Below, in pieces: positions 1-8,965 of a stretch of 18,966 nucleotides of DNA. The first letter of the stretch is position 1. Every line of letters begins with the position of its first letter. A program made the position numbers and the translations under genes. The notes beneath the pieces were generated by a model, which had not been told where the DNA came from, made no database searches, and worked only from the letters and a program-made list of their open reading frames with translations. Source of the stretch: JBQCEE01 sp051960575 (GTDB taxonomy: Bacteria > Actinomycetota > Actinomycetes > Mycobacteriales > Jatrophihabitantaceae); NCBI RefSeq assembly GCF_051960575.1, contig NZ_JBQCEE010000078.1, positions 1-18,966 of the forward strand, written 5' to 3'.

Positions 1-1274
<1,274 letters not shown>

Positions 1275-1305
1275 GGCGGTGGCTCCTTCGCTCTCGATGG
1301 TTCGA

Positions 1306-1311
1306 ACCCTA
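1306..1311 (-). promoter_or_regulatory. Probable -10 element of gltA
   Basis: TAGGGT fits the actinobacterial TAnnnT -10 pattern and lies about 30 nt before the GTG start of gltA, leaving room for a short leader containing the AAGGAG ribosome site. No good -35 is seen 16-18 nt upstream. The perfect 10-bp palindrome GGTTCGAACC (1299-1308) overlaps this hexamer and could be an operator, but it could also be chance. Confidence 0.4.
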
Positions 1312-1334
1312 CTGGTGTGCTCGGACGGCGCCAG

Positions 1335-1724
1335 TCAGTCGCGCTTGGCCAGGTTCTGCAGCCGGACCTCGCCGCGGGCGACCAGCCGGCCCTCGTCGTC
1401 GGTGATCTCGACCAGCCACAGCTGCTGCAGTCCGCCGCGGTGGATCGGCGTGGCCGTGGCGGTCAACTGGCCCTCGCGCACGGCCCGCAGGAAGTCGGTG
1501 TGGTTCGAGACGCCGACGACCTGGCCGCGCTCGCCGTACCAGGTGGCAGCGCCGACGCTCGCGGCCGTCTCGACCGCCGAGCAGTACACGCCGCCGTGAA
1601 CGATCCCGTACGGCTGGTGCAGCGCCGGGGTCACCGGCCACGTCATCACGACCCGGTCGGCGGTGATCTCGGTGAAGGCCATGCCGAGCGTGTCGACGAG
1701 GCCGGACGTCAGCGGGTCGGTCAT
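1335..1724 (-). CDS. PaaI-family hotdog-fold thioesterase
   Basis: Predicted 129-aa acyl-CoA thioesterase. The hotdog signature is clear: HQPYGIVHGGVYCSAVETAA, with the HGG motif at residues 43-45 and the probable catalytic Glu at 52 in VETAAS. The C-terminal half (VEITDDEGRLVARGEVRLQNL) is the usual last strands of the fold. Length matches the PaaI / menaquinone-type (DHNA-CoA hydrolase-like) group. The frame stays open upstream to 1847, but that extension runs through the palindrome at 1796-1851 and does not look like the family. The ATG at 1724 is preferred: it has no Shine-Dalgarno, but TACGTT lies 7 nt upstream, as expected for a leaderless message. The acyl substrate cannot be told from sequence. 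gltA follows on the same strand. Confidence 0.88.
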   Translation of the reverse strand: MTDPLTSGLVDTLGMAFTEITADRVVMTWPVTPALHQPYGIVHGGVYCSAVETAASVGAATWYGERGQVVGVSNHTDFLRAVREGQLTATATPIHRGGLQQLWLVEITDDEGRLVARGEVRLQNLAKRD

Positions 1725-1731
1725 GAGATCG

Positions 1732-1737
1732 AACGTA
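1732..1737 (-). promoter_or_regulatory. Leaderless -10 element of the thioesterase gene
   Basis: TACGTT (TAnnnT) ends 7 nt before the ATG at 1724, so transcription would start at or next to the start codon. No ribosome-binding site is present. This spacing supports the chosen start. Confidence 0.45.
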
Positions 1738-1795
1738 GTGGTGGCGCCGGCGGGCGGGGCTGACGGGTTCGTCACGTGCCTGCACCGCCCGTCCA

Positions 1796-1851
1796 CGCGA
1801 TGATCTCGGGGAAACCCGGGTCGGAACCGGGGTTTCCCCGAGATCATCGCG
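1796..1851. repeat. 22-bp perfect inverted repeat with 12-nt loop
   Basis: The arms 1796-1817 and 1830-1851 are perfect reverse complements (each begins CGCGATGATCTCGGGGAAAC when read inward), separated by 12 nt. It sits between the response regulator stop (1872) and the thioesterase start (1724), both on the minus strand. It could end transcription of the zwf/kinase/regulator unit, although no T-run follows the stem. The length and sequence also fit a dispersed intergenic palindrome (REP/MITE-like). No second copy was seen in this window. Confidence 0.8.
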
Positions 1852-1871
1852 GTCGGGGGAGTCGAGTACTG

Positions 1872-2516
1872 CTACTCGGTCATGCCCTGCTCGATCGCCC
1901 AGCGGGTGAGCTCGACCTTGTTGTGCAGCTGCAGCTTGCGCAACGTGTTCTGCACGTGGTTCTGCACCGTTCGGTGCGAGACGACGAGCCGGTCGGCGAT
2001 CTGCTTGGCCGTCAGCCCCTTCGCGACCAGCCGCAGCACCTCGGTCTCGCGCTCGGTGAGCACCGGGGTGTCGGGTGCTGCGGCGGGGACGGTCGACAGC
2101 CGCCGGTACTCGCCGAGCACGAGCGCGGCGAGGCCGGGGGAGAAGACCGCCTCGCCCGCCGCCGTGCGCGTGACCGCGTCGAGCAGCTCGGCGCTGGACG
2201 CGGACTTGACCAGGTACCCCCGGGCGCCGGCCTTCGCCGCGGCCAGCACGTCGGCGTCCTCGCCCGAGCTGGAGAGCATGAGCACCCGGATCGTCGGGTC
2301 GGCGGTGACGAGCGCGGCCGTCGCCTCGACGCCGCTCAGCCCCGGCAGCTGCAGGTCCATCAGCACGACGTCAGGGCGCACCGCGGGCGCCACCCGCACG
2401 GCCGTCTCGCCATCGCCGACGGCGGCCACCACCTCGAACCCGCCGGCGGCGAGGTCGCGCTCGACTGCGTCGCGCCAGATGGGATGGTCGTCGACGAGCA
2501 TCACCCGGTCGGTCAT
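1872..2516 (-). CDS. NarL/LuxR-family response regulator
   Basis: 214-aa DNA-binding regulator of a two-component system. The receiver domain (about 1-120) starts MLVDDHPIWRDAVERDL, has the phospho-acceptor Asp54 in VVLMDLQLPG and the conserved Lys104 in GYLVKS. A LuxR-type helix-turn-helix follows at about 153-208: LTERETEVLRLVAKGLTAKQ, then VSHRTVQNHVQNTLRKL. Its ATG overlaps the stop of the upstream kinase gene (ATGA, 2513-2516), with GGAGG about 9 nt before it, so the two are translationally coupled and form a cognate pair. Targets are unknown; zwf lies at the head of the same strand run. The 22-bp palindrome lies just past the stop. Confidence 0.95.
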   Translation of the reverse strand: MTDRVMLVDDHPIWRDAVERDLAAGGFEVVAAVGDGETAVRVAPAVRPDVVLMDLQLPGLSGVEATAALVTADPTIRVLMLSSSGEDADVLAAAKAGARGYLVKSASSAELLDAVTRTAAGEAVFSPGLAALVLGEYRRLSTVPAAAPDTPVLTERETEVLRLVAKGLTAKQIADRLVVSHRTVQNHVQNTLRKLQLHNKVELTRWAIEQGMTE

Positions 2517-3661
2517 GTGCGGGCCTCCACCGGCGCGACGAGGGGCACCTCGATCTCGACCTCGGTGCCGTCGGCGTCACCGCGCACCTCGGCGTGCCCG
2601 CCGAGCTCGCGGGCCCGGCCCTGGATCGAGCGGGCGACCCCGAAGCGTCCCTGCGCGGCGGCCTCGGCCAACCGCTCGGGGGTCACGCCGACCCCGTCGT
2701 CGCGCACCGTGACGCAGAGCCGGTCGCCGAGCACCTCGAGCAGCACCCAGGCGTGCACGGCGGACCCGGCGTGCTGCGTGACGTTGTGCAGCGCCGCCTC
2801 GACCATCGCCACCACCTCGGTGGTGCGCTCGGGAGTCAGCGCCACGTCGTCCGGGGGCAGCGAGACGGTGACCCGCTCGGAGCGCAGGGCCGCGAGCGCG
2901 ACGGCGAGGCTGCCGCCGCCCGGTGCGGGCAGCGCGCGCGAGGTGATGAGCGCCCGCAGGGCCGACTCCTGCGTGGCGGCCGCCTCGGCGAGGTCGGCCC
3001 ACTCGCCGCCGGCGGCCAGTCCCTTGCGGTGCACCAGGCCGAGCACCTGCAGCACGCCGTCGTGGATCGAGCGGGCCAGCTTCTCGCGCTCGGCAGCGGC
3101 CGAGGCCTCGGCGACGGCGGCGGCCAGCGCGAGCTCGGCCCGGCGCGTGCGCGTCGCCAGGTAGCCCGCGACCGCACCGACGATCAGCAGCAGCGCGCCG
3201 TTGGCGAGGGTGTTGCCGTCGTAGCCCTCGCGCACCACCACGCTCGCCGCGAACTGGACGACGGCGGCGAGCACGCCGCCGAGCCAGCCGGTCACGAAGC
3301 CCACCCCGACCACTGCGCCGGCCGCCCAGACGGTGGTGAGGGTCGGCATGCCGCCGTGCAACTGGGCCGGGGTCTGCGCCGCGAGCGTCCCCAAGGTGAG
3401 CAGCACGCTCACGACGAGGTCGGCGAGGACGACGCCGTGGCGGTGGGCGCGTCCGGCGAGGGCCAGGGACAAGACGACGGCGGTGACGACGACGATCGCC
3501 GCCGCCACCGACCACGCCACCCAGGCGTGGGCGTACAGGTGCCGCCAGCGCACGATGCGGTAGAGGCACAGCGCCGCGGCGATGAGCCGGAACCCGACGG
3601 CCGCCCGCCACAGCGACAGGCGCACCCCACCGACGGGCGCGCCCGGCGGGTCAGAGCTCAC
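2513..3661 (-). CDS. Membrane histidine kinase, NarL/MacS-like
   Basis: Sensor kinase partner of the LuxR-type regulator. From the GTG at 3661 it is 382 aa. Residues about 20-170 hold roughly six hydrophobic helices with very short loops and no sizeable extracytoplasmic domain, so the signal is probably sensed in or at the membrane. A short helical linker then leads to the HisKA_3-like H-box LARSIHDGVLQVLG, with the phospho-acceptor His at about 200. The ATPase domain follows: N-box ALHNVTQHAG, then VRDDGVGVTPE and a C-terminal GTEVEIEVPL. The start is uncertain. GTG 3661 overlaps the end of zwf by 11 nt; GTG 3625 lies just after the zwf stop; neither has a strong ribosome site. Both the overlap and the common strand suggest co-transcription with zwf. 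Confidence 0.9.
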   Translation of the reverse strand: MSSDPPGAPVGGVRLSLWRAAVGFRLIAAALCLYRIVRWRHLYAHAWVAWSVAAAIVVVTAVVLSLALAGRAHRHGVVLADLVVSVLLTLGTLAAQTPAQLHGGMPTLTTVWAAGAVVGVGFVTGWLGGVLAAVVQFAASVVVREGYDGNTLANGALLLIVGAVAGYLATRTRRAELALAAAVAEASAAAEREKLARSIHDGVLQVLGLVHRKGLAAGGEWADLAEAAATQESALRALITSRALPAPGGGSLAVALAALRSERVTVSLPPDDVALTPERTTEVVAMVEAALHNVTQHAGSAVHAWVLLEVLGDRLCVTVRDDGVGVTPERLAEAAAQGRFGVARSIQGRARELGGHAEVRGDADGTEVEIEVPLVAPVEART

Positions 3662-5138
3662 GCCACGCCCGTCCGTCGCGCGCCAGCAGCTCACCGGCTT
3701 CGCGGGGGCCCCAGGTCGCCGCCTGGTAGAGCGGGATCGGGTCGTCGTCGGCCGCCCACGCCTGCAGGATCGGGTCGACGATCTTCCACGACCGGCCCAC
3801 CTCGTCGGCGCGGATGAACAGCGTTGGGTCGCCACGCAGGGCGTCCAGGATCACCCGCTCGTACGCCTCGGGGTAGTGCTCCTCGAAGCCGGCCCCGTAG
3901 CTGAATTCCATCTCGGCCTTGCGCACCTCGAAGGCGAGCCCGGGCACCTTGGCGCCGAAGCGGATCGACAGCTTCTCGTCCGGCTGCACCTGCACGATGA
4001 GGGCGTCCGGGTCGAGCATCGAGGCGCTCTCGGGGAACAGCGGCAGCTGTGGCGGCTTCTGGAACTGGATCGCCACCTCGGTGATCCGGCGCGGCAGCCG
4101 CTTGCCGGTGCGGATGTAGATCGGGACGCCGGCCCAGCGCCAGTTGTCGATCAGCAGCCGCAGTGCCACGAAGGTCTCGACATTCGACAGCGGGTCGACG
4201 CCGGGCTCGCCGCGGTAGCCGTCCATGATGTCCTCGCGCGTGCCGCCGCGGGTGTACTGGCCGCGCACGGCGTTGGCGGCGATGTCGACCGGCGACTCCC
4301 AGACGCGCACCGCCCGCAGCAGCTTCACCTTCTCGTCGCGGATCGCCTCGGGGTGGAACGAGGTCGGCGGCTCCATCAGGAACAGCGACAGGATCTGCAG
4401 CACGTGGTTCTGCACGATGTCGCGCATCGCGCCCGCGGTCTCGTAGAAGCCGCCGCGCTCGCCGACGCCGAGGGTCTCGGCGACGGTGATCTGCACGTGG
4501 TCGACCCAGTTGCGGTTCCAGATCGGCTCGAAGATCGAGTTGGCGAAGCGCAGTGCCAGCAGGTTCTGGACGGTGTCCTTGGCCAGGTAGTGGTCGATGC
4601 GGAAGATGTCGTCCTCGGCGAACGCAGAGTTCAGGTCGACGTAGAGGTCCTTCGCGCTCTGCTCGTCCCACCCGAACGGCTTCTCGATCACCGCGCGCGC
4701 CCGTCCGCCGCGCGCACCCTCGCTGAGCCCGCTCTTGCCGAGCATGAGGGCGATGGACGCGAACAGCTTGGGCGGGGTCGAGAAGTAGTACACGTAGTTG
4801 CCCGACGTGCCGAGCGACTCGTCGCACTCGGCCAGCACGCCGCGCAGGCGCTCGTAGGTGCCGGCGTCGTCGTAGCCGCCGTGCACGTAGCGCGCGTGGG
4901 CGACGACCTGCTGCCACTGCTCGCTGACGGGCTCGCCGTCGCGCGCGGCGGCCCGCGCACAGAGGTCACGGAAGGCGTCGTCCGACATCTCGGTGCGCGC
5001 CACGCCGACGAGCGCGAAGTGGTCCGGCAGCCGGTCGAAGGTGGCGAGGCGCTCGATCGCCGGCAGCAGTTTGCGGGCGGTCAGGTCGCCGGACGCGCCG
5101 AAGATCACGAGGACGCAGGGTGGTGGAGCGTCGGACAT
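3651..5138 (-). CDS. zwf: Glucose-6-phosphate 1-dehydrogenase
   Basis: Oxidises glucose-6-phosphate to 6-phosphogluconolactone with reduction of NADP(+) (or NAD), the first step of the oxidative pentose phosphate pathway. The 495-aa protein has the normal length. Seen in order: nucleotide-binding VIFGASGDLTARK (residues 11-23), EKPFG (152-156), the substrate-binding active-site stretch RIDHYLAKD (180-188, His183), and QNHVLQIL with the likely catalytic base His245. The ATG at 5138 is chosen because GAGGAG lies 7 nt upstream and the Rossmann strand begins directly after; the longer open frame to 5333 runs into the divergent gene. None of the usual actinobacterial partners (opcA, pgl, tal, tkt) is adjacent, so this may be a second zwf copy. 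It heads a run with the kinase/regulator genes. Confidence 0.97.
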   Translation of the reverse strand: MSDAPPPCVLVIFGASGDLTARKLLPAIERLATFDRLPDHFALVGVARTEMSDDAFRDLCARAAARDGEPVSEQWQQVVAHARYVHGGYDDAGTYERLRGVLAECDESLGTSGNYVYYFSTPPKLFASIALMLGKSGLSEGARGGRARAVIEKPFGWDEQSAKDLYVDLNSAFAEDDIFRIDHYLAKDTVQNLLALRFANSIFEPIWNRNWVDHVQITVAETLGVGERGGFYETAGAMRDIVQNHVLQILSLFLMEPPTSFHPEAIRDEKVKLLRAVRVWESPVDIAANAVRGQYTRGGTREDIMDGYRGEPGVDPLSNVETFVALRLLIDNWRWAGVPIYIRTGKRLPRRITEVAIQFQKPPQLPLFPESASMLDPDALIVQVQPDEKLSIRFGAKVPGLAFEVRKAEMEFSYGAGFEEHYPEAYERVILDALRGDPTLFIRADEVGRSWKIVDPILQAWAADDDPIPLYQAATWGPREAGELLARDGRAWREL

Positions 5139-5165
5139 CAGGGTCTCCTCATCGCCGCTGCGCCG

Positions 5166-5171
5166 AGCGTA
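5166..5171 (-). promoter_or_regulatory. Probable -10 element of zwf
   Basis: TACGCT (TAnnnT) lies 27 nt before the zwf ATG in the 58-nt gap between divergent genes, leaving a leader that contains GAGGAG. The -35 region is weak. Confidence 0.4.
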
Positions 5172-5196
5172 TCGGCGGGAATGGCACGATCGACTG

Positions 5197-7356
5197 GTGA
5201 CGGCGCGGGATCTTGGGCGTGGCTGCGCCCGCACCAGGACCCCGGTGGCGTGGTTGCTGCTGGTGGTGCTGGGCGGCTGGCTGCTGGTCGCCGCACCGGC
5301 GTTCGCCGCGGGCGGCACGTGGGGTGTGGCCAAGGCGTCCTACACCGACGGCGTCGTCTGCACCCAGGGCCAGGTGACCTCGCCGCTCGCCTCGTGGGAC
5401 TTCGGCGACGGCGCACCGGACTTCATCACCACCGCGGTCAGCTCCGACGGCACCACCGACAGCGCCCAGCTGCCGCAGGCGTCGGTGGCGGGCCGCGGCG
5501 TGGCCCCGCTCGCGCCCGGCGAACTCGGGTTCGCGTCCGCGGCCGACATCGCCACCTATGCCGCGCTGCTCTCGCAGCACGCGGGTGACCGGGCCGCGAC
5601 CGTCGCTCGCGCCGTGCTCGACCGCACCGATCCCGGGGGTGCGCCCTCGTGCGTCGACCCGGGCACGGCGAGCGCCCTCGTCGCGCAGGCGGCCGCCGCG
5701 GCCGGACCGTACCGGCTGAAGCTGAGCAGCTCGACCCGCCGCGCCGTGCCCGGCACGACCTACCGGCTCACCGTGCAGGTGACCGGCGCCGGCGGCCCCG
5801 CCGCGGGTGTCGACGTCACGCTCGACGCCGGCAGCGACATCTTCGGCGGCGCCGCGCGGACCACCGTGACGACCGGTGGCGACGGCAGCGCCGCCGTCGA
5901 CTACGCGGTGCCCAGCGGCACCGTCCCCAGCATCGACGTCCGGGCGACCGCCTCGGTCGCGGTCGGGCTCGAGGTCGTGACGGCCCCGCCCGGCACGGTC
6001 GGCGCGATCTTCGCCGACCCGCCGCAGGACTTCACGGCCGACACGGTGGTCGCGGTCGACCAGCGGGCCGACCCGCACCTCGCCGTGGCGTCGTCGAGCC
6101 AGGCCGGCGTGGTGCAGAGCCCCGTGCGGCTCAGCCTCGACGTCACCGGCATGCGCGGCCACTCGGGCCAGGCCTCGGTGCAGGTGACGGGGCCGACCCG
6201 CCTGCGGGGCAACGCCCTGTGCCCGCAGCCCGCGGCACCCCCCGCCGCCGGGCCGAGTGCGGCGCCGCAGGTGGCGACGGCCGCCGGGCCGGTGGCCTTC
6301 ACCTCGGCCGAGCTCGACGTGACCGGCGACGGCACGGTCGACGCCGGCACCTGGACGCCCACCCAGGCCGGCTGTTACGCCGTCACCGCGACGATCACGA
6401 CCACCGACGCCGTGCCCCAGGCGACGGCGCGCGCACCGGCGACGGCCCTCACCGTGCTCGACACGGTCAGCAGCTTCAGCGCCGGCCGCGACGTGATCGG
6501 GCCGGGGCCGCTGGGCGGGCGACTCACGCTCGCCCGCAGCCACTCGCTCAGCGGCACGGCGACGATCACCGTGCGCGGCCCCGCGACACCGCCGAGCGGC
6601 GACTGCTCGGCCGTCGACTGGTCGTCGAAGCCGCCCCGCACCGTGGTCTCGGCGCGCGTCGGCGGCGACCGCGCGTACCAGGTCACGAGCGCGGCGCTCA
6701 CGGACACCGGCTGCTACCAGCTCGGCGGCGCGGTCGCCCTCGACCTGCCCGGGGGCACCCACGCGCAGGTGCCGATCGCGCTCGCGGGCAGCCAGGTCGT
6801 CTACGTGCTGCGTCCGACGCTGCAGGTCAGTGCCGACCGAACGTGGACCGAGACGCCCACCGGGGTGCCCGCCCATGTCACCGTCAGCGGCACCTATGGG
6901 CAGGGCGGCACCGTGCAGGTCGCCCTGGTGCGCGCGCCGGTGGGTGCCGACGGGTGCGCGGGGGTGTCGTTCGCCCGGGCCCCCGCCGGTGCCCCGGGGC
7001 CTGCGAGCGGATTCACCGGCGACGGTGCCGTCGAGGTCACCTCGGCGCCGGCGCCCGCGAGCGGCTGCTACTCCCTGGTGCCGCAGCTGCGGATGAACGG
7101 CAATCCGGCCGTCACCGCGGTCGGGGCTGCGGGTGCACCCGACGCGACGGTCATGGCCGGCGTCCCGTTGGGCGCCCTCGCCGACGCCGGTCCGCCGCCC
7201 CGCTCGCTCGAGCGGCCCACGGCCCTCACGGTCTGGCCACCCCTGGTCGTCTTCGTGGTCCTGCTCGCCGGCATCGCCGCGGGTGCCGTGCGCATCGCCG
7301 CGGGCGCCCGGAACACCACCCGCCCCCCGCTGCCCGGCGTCGGCTTCTTCGACTGA
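5197..7356 (+). CDS. Large exported, membrane-anchored protein of unknown function
   Basis: 719 aa from the GTG at 5197. Residues 1-37 form a signal peptide: Arg-rich start, hydrophobic VAWLLLVVLGGWLLVA, then AFA before the likely cleavage site. The C-terminus has a membrane helix (PPLVVFVVLLAGIAAGAVRI, about 681-703) and a short tail ending PLPGVGFFD, with no LPxTG sorting motif. The long outside part is rich in Ala, Thr, Val, Gly and Pro, with strand-like stretches (YRLTVQVTGAGGPAAGVDVT; VTTGGDGSAAVDYAVPSG) that look like Ig-like/Big adhesion modules, and scattered Cys pairs. The first 120 residues after cleavage (VVCTQGQ ... ATYAALLSQHAGDRAATVAR) faintly resemble N-terminal domains of actinobacterial surface proteins. 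I do not recognise a named family. The start is chosen for the signal peptide; no clear ribosome site. It diverges from zwf. Confidence 0.85.
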   Translation: MTARDLGRGCARTRTPVAWLLLVVLGGWLLVAAPAFAAGGTWGVAKASYTDGVVCTQGQVTSPLASWDFGDGAPDFITTAVSSDGTTDSAQLPQASVAGRGVAPLAPGELGFASAADIATYAALLSQHAGDRAATVARAVLDRTDPGGAPSCVDPGTASALVAQAAAAAGPYRLKLSSSTRRAVPGTTYRLTVQVTGAGGPAAGVDVTLDAGSDIFGGAARTTVTTGGDGSAAVDYAVPSGTVPSIDVRATASVAVGLEVVTAPPGTVGAIFADPPQDFTADTVVAVDQRADPHLAVASSSQAGVVQSPVRLSLDVTGMRGHSGQASVQVTGPTRLRGNALCPQPAAPPAAGPSAAPQVATAAGPVAFTSAELDVTGDGTVDAGTWTPTQAGCYAVTATITTTDAVPQATARAPATALTVLDTVSSFSAGRDVIGPGPLGGRLTLARSHSLSGTATITVRGPATPPSGDCSAVDWSSKPPRTVVSARVGGDRAYQVTSAALTDTGCYQLGGAVALDLPGGTHAQVPIALAGSQVVYVLRPTLQVSADRTWTETPTGVPAHVTVSGTYGQGGTVQVALVRAPVGADGCAGVSFARAPAGAPGPASGFTGDGAVEVTSAPAPASGCYSLVPQLRMNGNPAVTAVGAAGAPDATVMAGVPLGALADAGPPPRSLERPTALTVWPPLVVFVVLLAGIAAGAVRIAAGARNTTRPPLPGVGFFD

Positions 7357-7451
7357 CCCGGCCGCGCGCTCGTCGACCGTCATGGCGACGGCGGGTCGGG
7401 CCCCGCTCTGACCATCAAGATCCGGTGGGACGGGGTGCGGCGGCGCCGTGC

Positions 7452-8948
7452 TCAGTCGGGCTCGCCGTACTCGTCGAACCAGTGGGCGAGGGGTCCGCGT
7501 CGGCTGACTGCGCGCAGCCGCCGCTCGGTGGCCTCGCGGGTGAGCCGGGTGGTGACGACGAGGATCTCGTCGCCCACGCGCAGCGCGGTGTCCTGGTCGG
7601 GCACGAAGGTGCGGCCCTCGCGGATCACCAGGGTGATCACGCTCGGCTCGGGCAGGCGCAGCTCGAGCACCGAGACGCCGTTGAGCTCGCTGTGCCGCGG
7701 CACGGTCATGGTCAGCAGCTCCGCGTCCAGGACGTCGAGCGGTGCCGTCTCGACCAGCACCTGCCGGGTGCTCTCGCGCGGGGCGATCCGCAACGCCTTC
7801 GCGAGCGGCCCGAGGCTCGGGCCCTGGACGAGGGTGAACAGCACCACGAGGACGAAGACGATGTTGAGCACGCGGTGGCTCGACGGCACGCCCTCGACCA
7901 CCGGGAAGGTGGCCAGCACGATCGGGACGGCGCCGCGCAGCCCCGCCCACGAGACGAAGGCCTGTTGCCACAGGGGCACGCGGAACGGCAGCAGGCTGAC
8001 GAGCACCGAGAGCGGACGTGCGAGCAGCAGCAGCACCGCGCCCGCGACGAGCGCCGGGCCGAGCTCGCCGGGCAGTTCGTGCGGGGCGACGAGCAGGCCG
8101 AGCAGCACGAACAGGCCGATCTGCGCGAGCCAGCCGATGCCCTCGGCGAACGAGGCGGTGGCCGCGCGGTGGGGGAGTCCGGCGTTGGCGAGCACCAGCG
8201 CGGCGAGGTATGCGGCGAGGAAGCCGCTCGCGTGCACGCTGCCGGCCGCGGCGAACGCGAGCACGCCGAGTCCGAAGACCGCGATCGGGTAGAGCCCGGA
8301 CGCGGGCAGCGCCAGCCGTTGCAGACCGAAGGCGCCGACGCGGCCCAGCACCAACCCGATGCCGGCGCCGGCGGCGAGCTCGTAGACGAGATCGCCGAGC
8401 AGCTCCTCACCCGACACGTGGAACGGCACGCTGCTGAACAGCAGCACGAGGATGACCGACGGCGCGTCGTTGAACCCCGACTCGGCCTCGAGCAGGCCGA
8501 CCACCCGTCTGGGCAGTTGCAGCGTCCGCAGGATCGAGAAGACCGCAGCGGCGTCGGTCGACGACACGATCGCCCCGAGCAGCAGCGACAGCTGCCATGA
8601 CAGGCCGAGCAGCCAGTGCACCCCGAGCGCCGTCACCACGCTGCTGACGCCGACGCCGACCGTCGCCAGCACACCGGCGGGCGCGAGTTGGGCGCGGACG
8701 TCGGCCCACCGGGTCGCCAGACCGCCCTCGATGAGGATCACGGCGAGCGCGGCGGTGCCGAGGTCCTGGGCGAGTCGGGCGTCGCTGAAGTGGATGCCGA
8801 TGACGTCCTCGCCGAGCAGCACGCCGACACCGAGGAACAGCAGCAGGCTCGGCAGACCGACCCCGGCGGCCAGGCGGGTGGCCCCGATGCTGGCCAGCAC
8901 GACGAGCCCCCCGACGACCAGGGCGAGGTACAGCTCGTGCAACGTCAA
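7452..8948 (-). CDS. CPA1-type cation/proton antiporter with C-terminal TrkA_C domain
   Basis: 498-aa membrane antiporter of the NhaP/CvrA type that exchanges K+ or Na+ for protons. About 12 hydrophobic helices fill residues 5-385. The exchanger core motifs are present: SSTDAAAVF (129-137) and ESGFNDAPSV, with the paired Asn160-Asp161 of electroneutral CPA1 exchangers. A cytoplasmic TrkA_C-like domain follows (about 400-475: VPRHSELNGVSVLELRLPEP ... LRVGDEILVVTT), typical of the K+/H+ subgroup and used for ligand control. The start is TTG at 8948; no ribosome site, but a leaderless-type -10 lies 6 nt upstream. The divergent neighbour encodes an RCK/TrkA-type NAD-binding protein, a plausible regulator. 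Ion specificity is inferred. Confidence 0.93.
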   Translation of the reverse strand: MTLHELYLALVVGGLVVLASIGATRLAAGVGLPSLLLFLGVGVLLGEDVIGIHFSDARLAQDLGTAALAVILIEGGLATRWADVRAQLAPAGVLATVGVGVSSVVTALGVHWLLGLSWQLSLLLGAIVSSTDAAAVFSILRTLQLPRRVVGLLEAESGFNDAPSVILVLLFSSVPFHVSGEELLGDLVYELAAGAGIGLVLGRVGAFGLQRLALPASGLYPIAVFGLGVLAFAAAGSVHASGFLAAYLAALVLANAGLPHRAATASFAEGIGWLAQIGLFVLLGLLVAPHELPGELGPALVAGAVLLLLARPLSVLVSLLPFRVPLWQQAFVSWAGLRGAVPIVLATFPVVEGVPSSHRVLNIVFVLVVLFTLVQGPSLGPLAKALRIAPRESTRQVLVETAPLDVLDAELLTMTVPRHSELNGVSVLELRLPEPSVITLVIREGRTFVPDQDTALRVGDEILVVTTRLTREATERRLRAVSRRGPLAHWFDEYGEPD

Positions 8949-8953
8949 GCGCC

Positions 8954-8960
8954 TAGGCTA
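8954..8960. promoter_or_regulatory. Overlapping symmetric divergent leaderless promoter
   Basis: On the plus strand TAGGCT (8954-8959) is followed by 6 nt and then the ATG at 8966. On the minus strand TAGCCT (8960-8955) is followed by 6 nt and then the TTG at 8948. Both fit TAnnnT at exactly -12 to -7 if transcription starts at the first base of each start codon. The two hexamers share five of their base pairs within the palindrome GCCTAGGC (8951-8958), so the genes probably use one two-way promoter. No Shine-Dalgarno is present for either gene. Confidence 0.65.
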
Positions 8961-8965
8961 CCGGG

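Noticed and set aside
1296..1312. GGTTCGAACCC looks like a tRNA T-loop
   Set aside because: The flanking bases do not pair into a T-stem, and there is no acceptor, D or anticodon arm nearby.
1796..1851. CRISPR repeat or phage attachment site
   Set aside because: There is one palindrome only, with no repeated units, spacers, cas genes, integrase or second half-site.
7357..7451. Terminator between the convergent surface-protein and antiporter genes
   Set aside because: I could not find a stem of more than a few base pairs in this 95-nt gap, so no feature is called.
5149..7971. 940-codon minus-strand open frame opposite the surface protein gene
   Set aside because: Low-complexity Arg/Gly/Ala/Asp translation without family signal, and it covers both the exported protein gene and part of the antiporter in another frame. 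The plus frame has a signal peptide and membrane helix.
5649..8600. 983-codon plus-strand open frame across two genes
   Set aside because: Arg/His-rich shadow in another frame of the exported protein gene and antisense to the antiporter gene.
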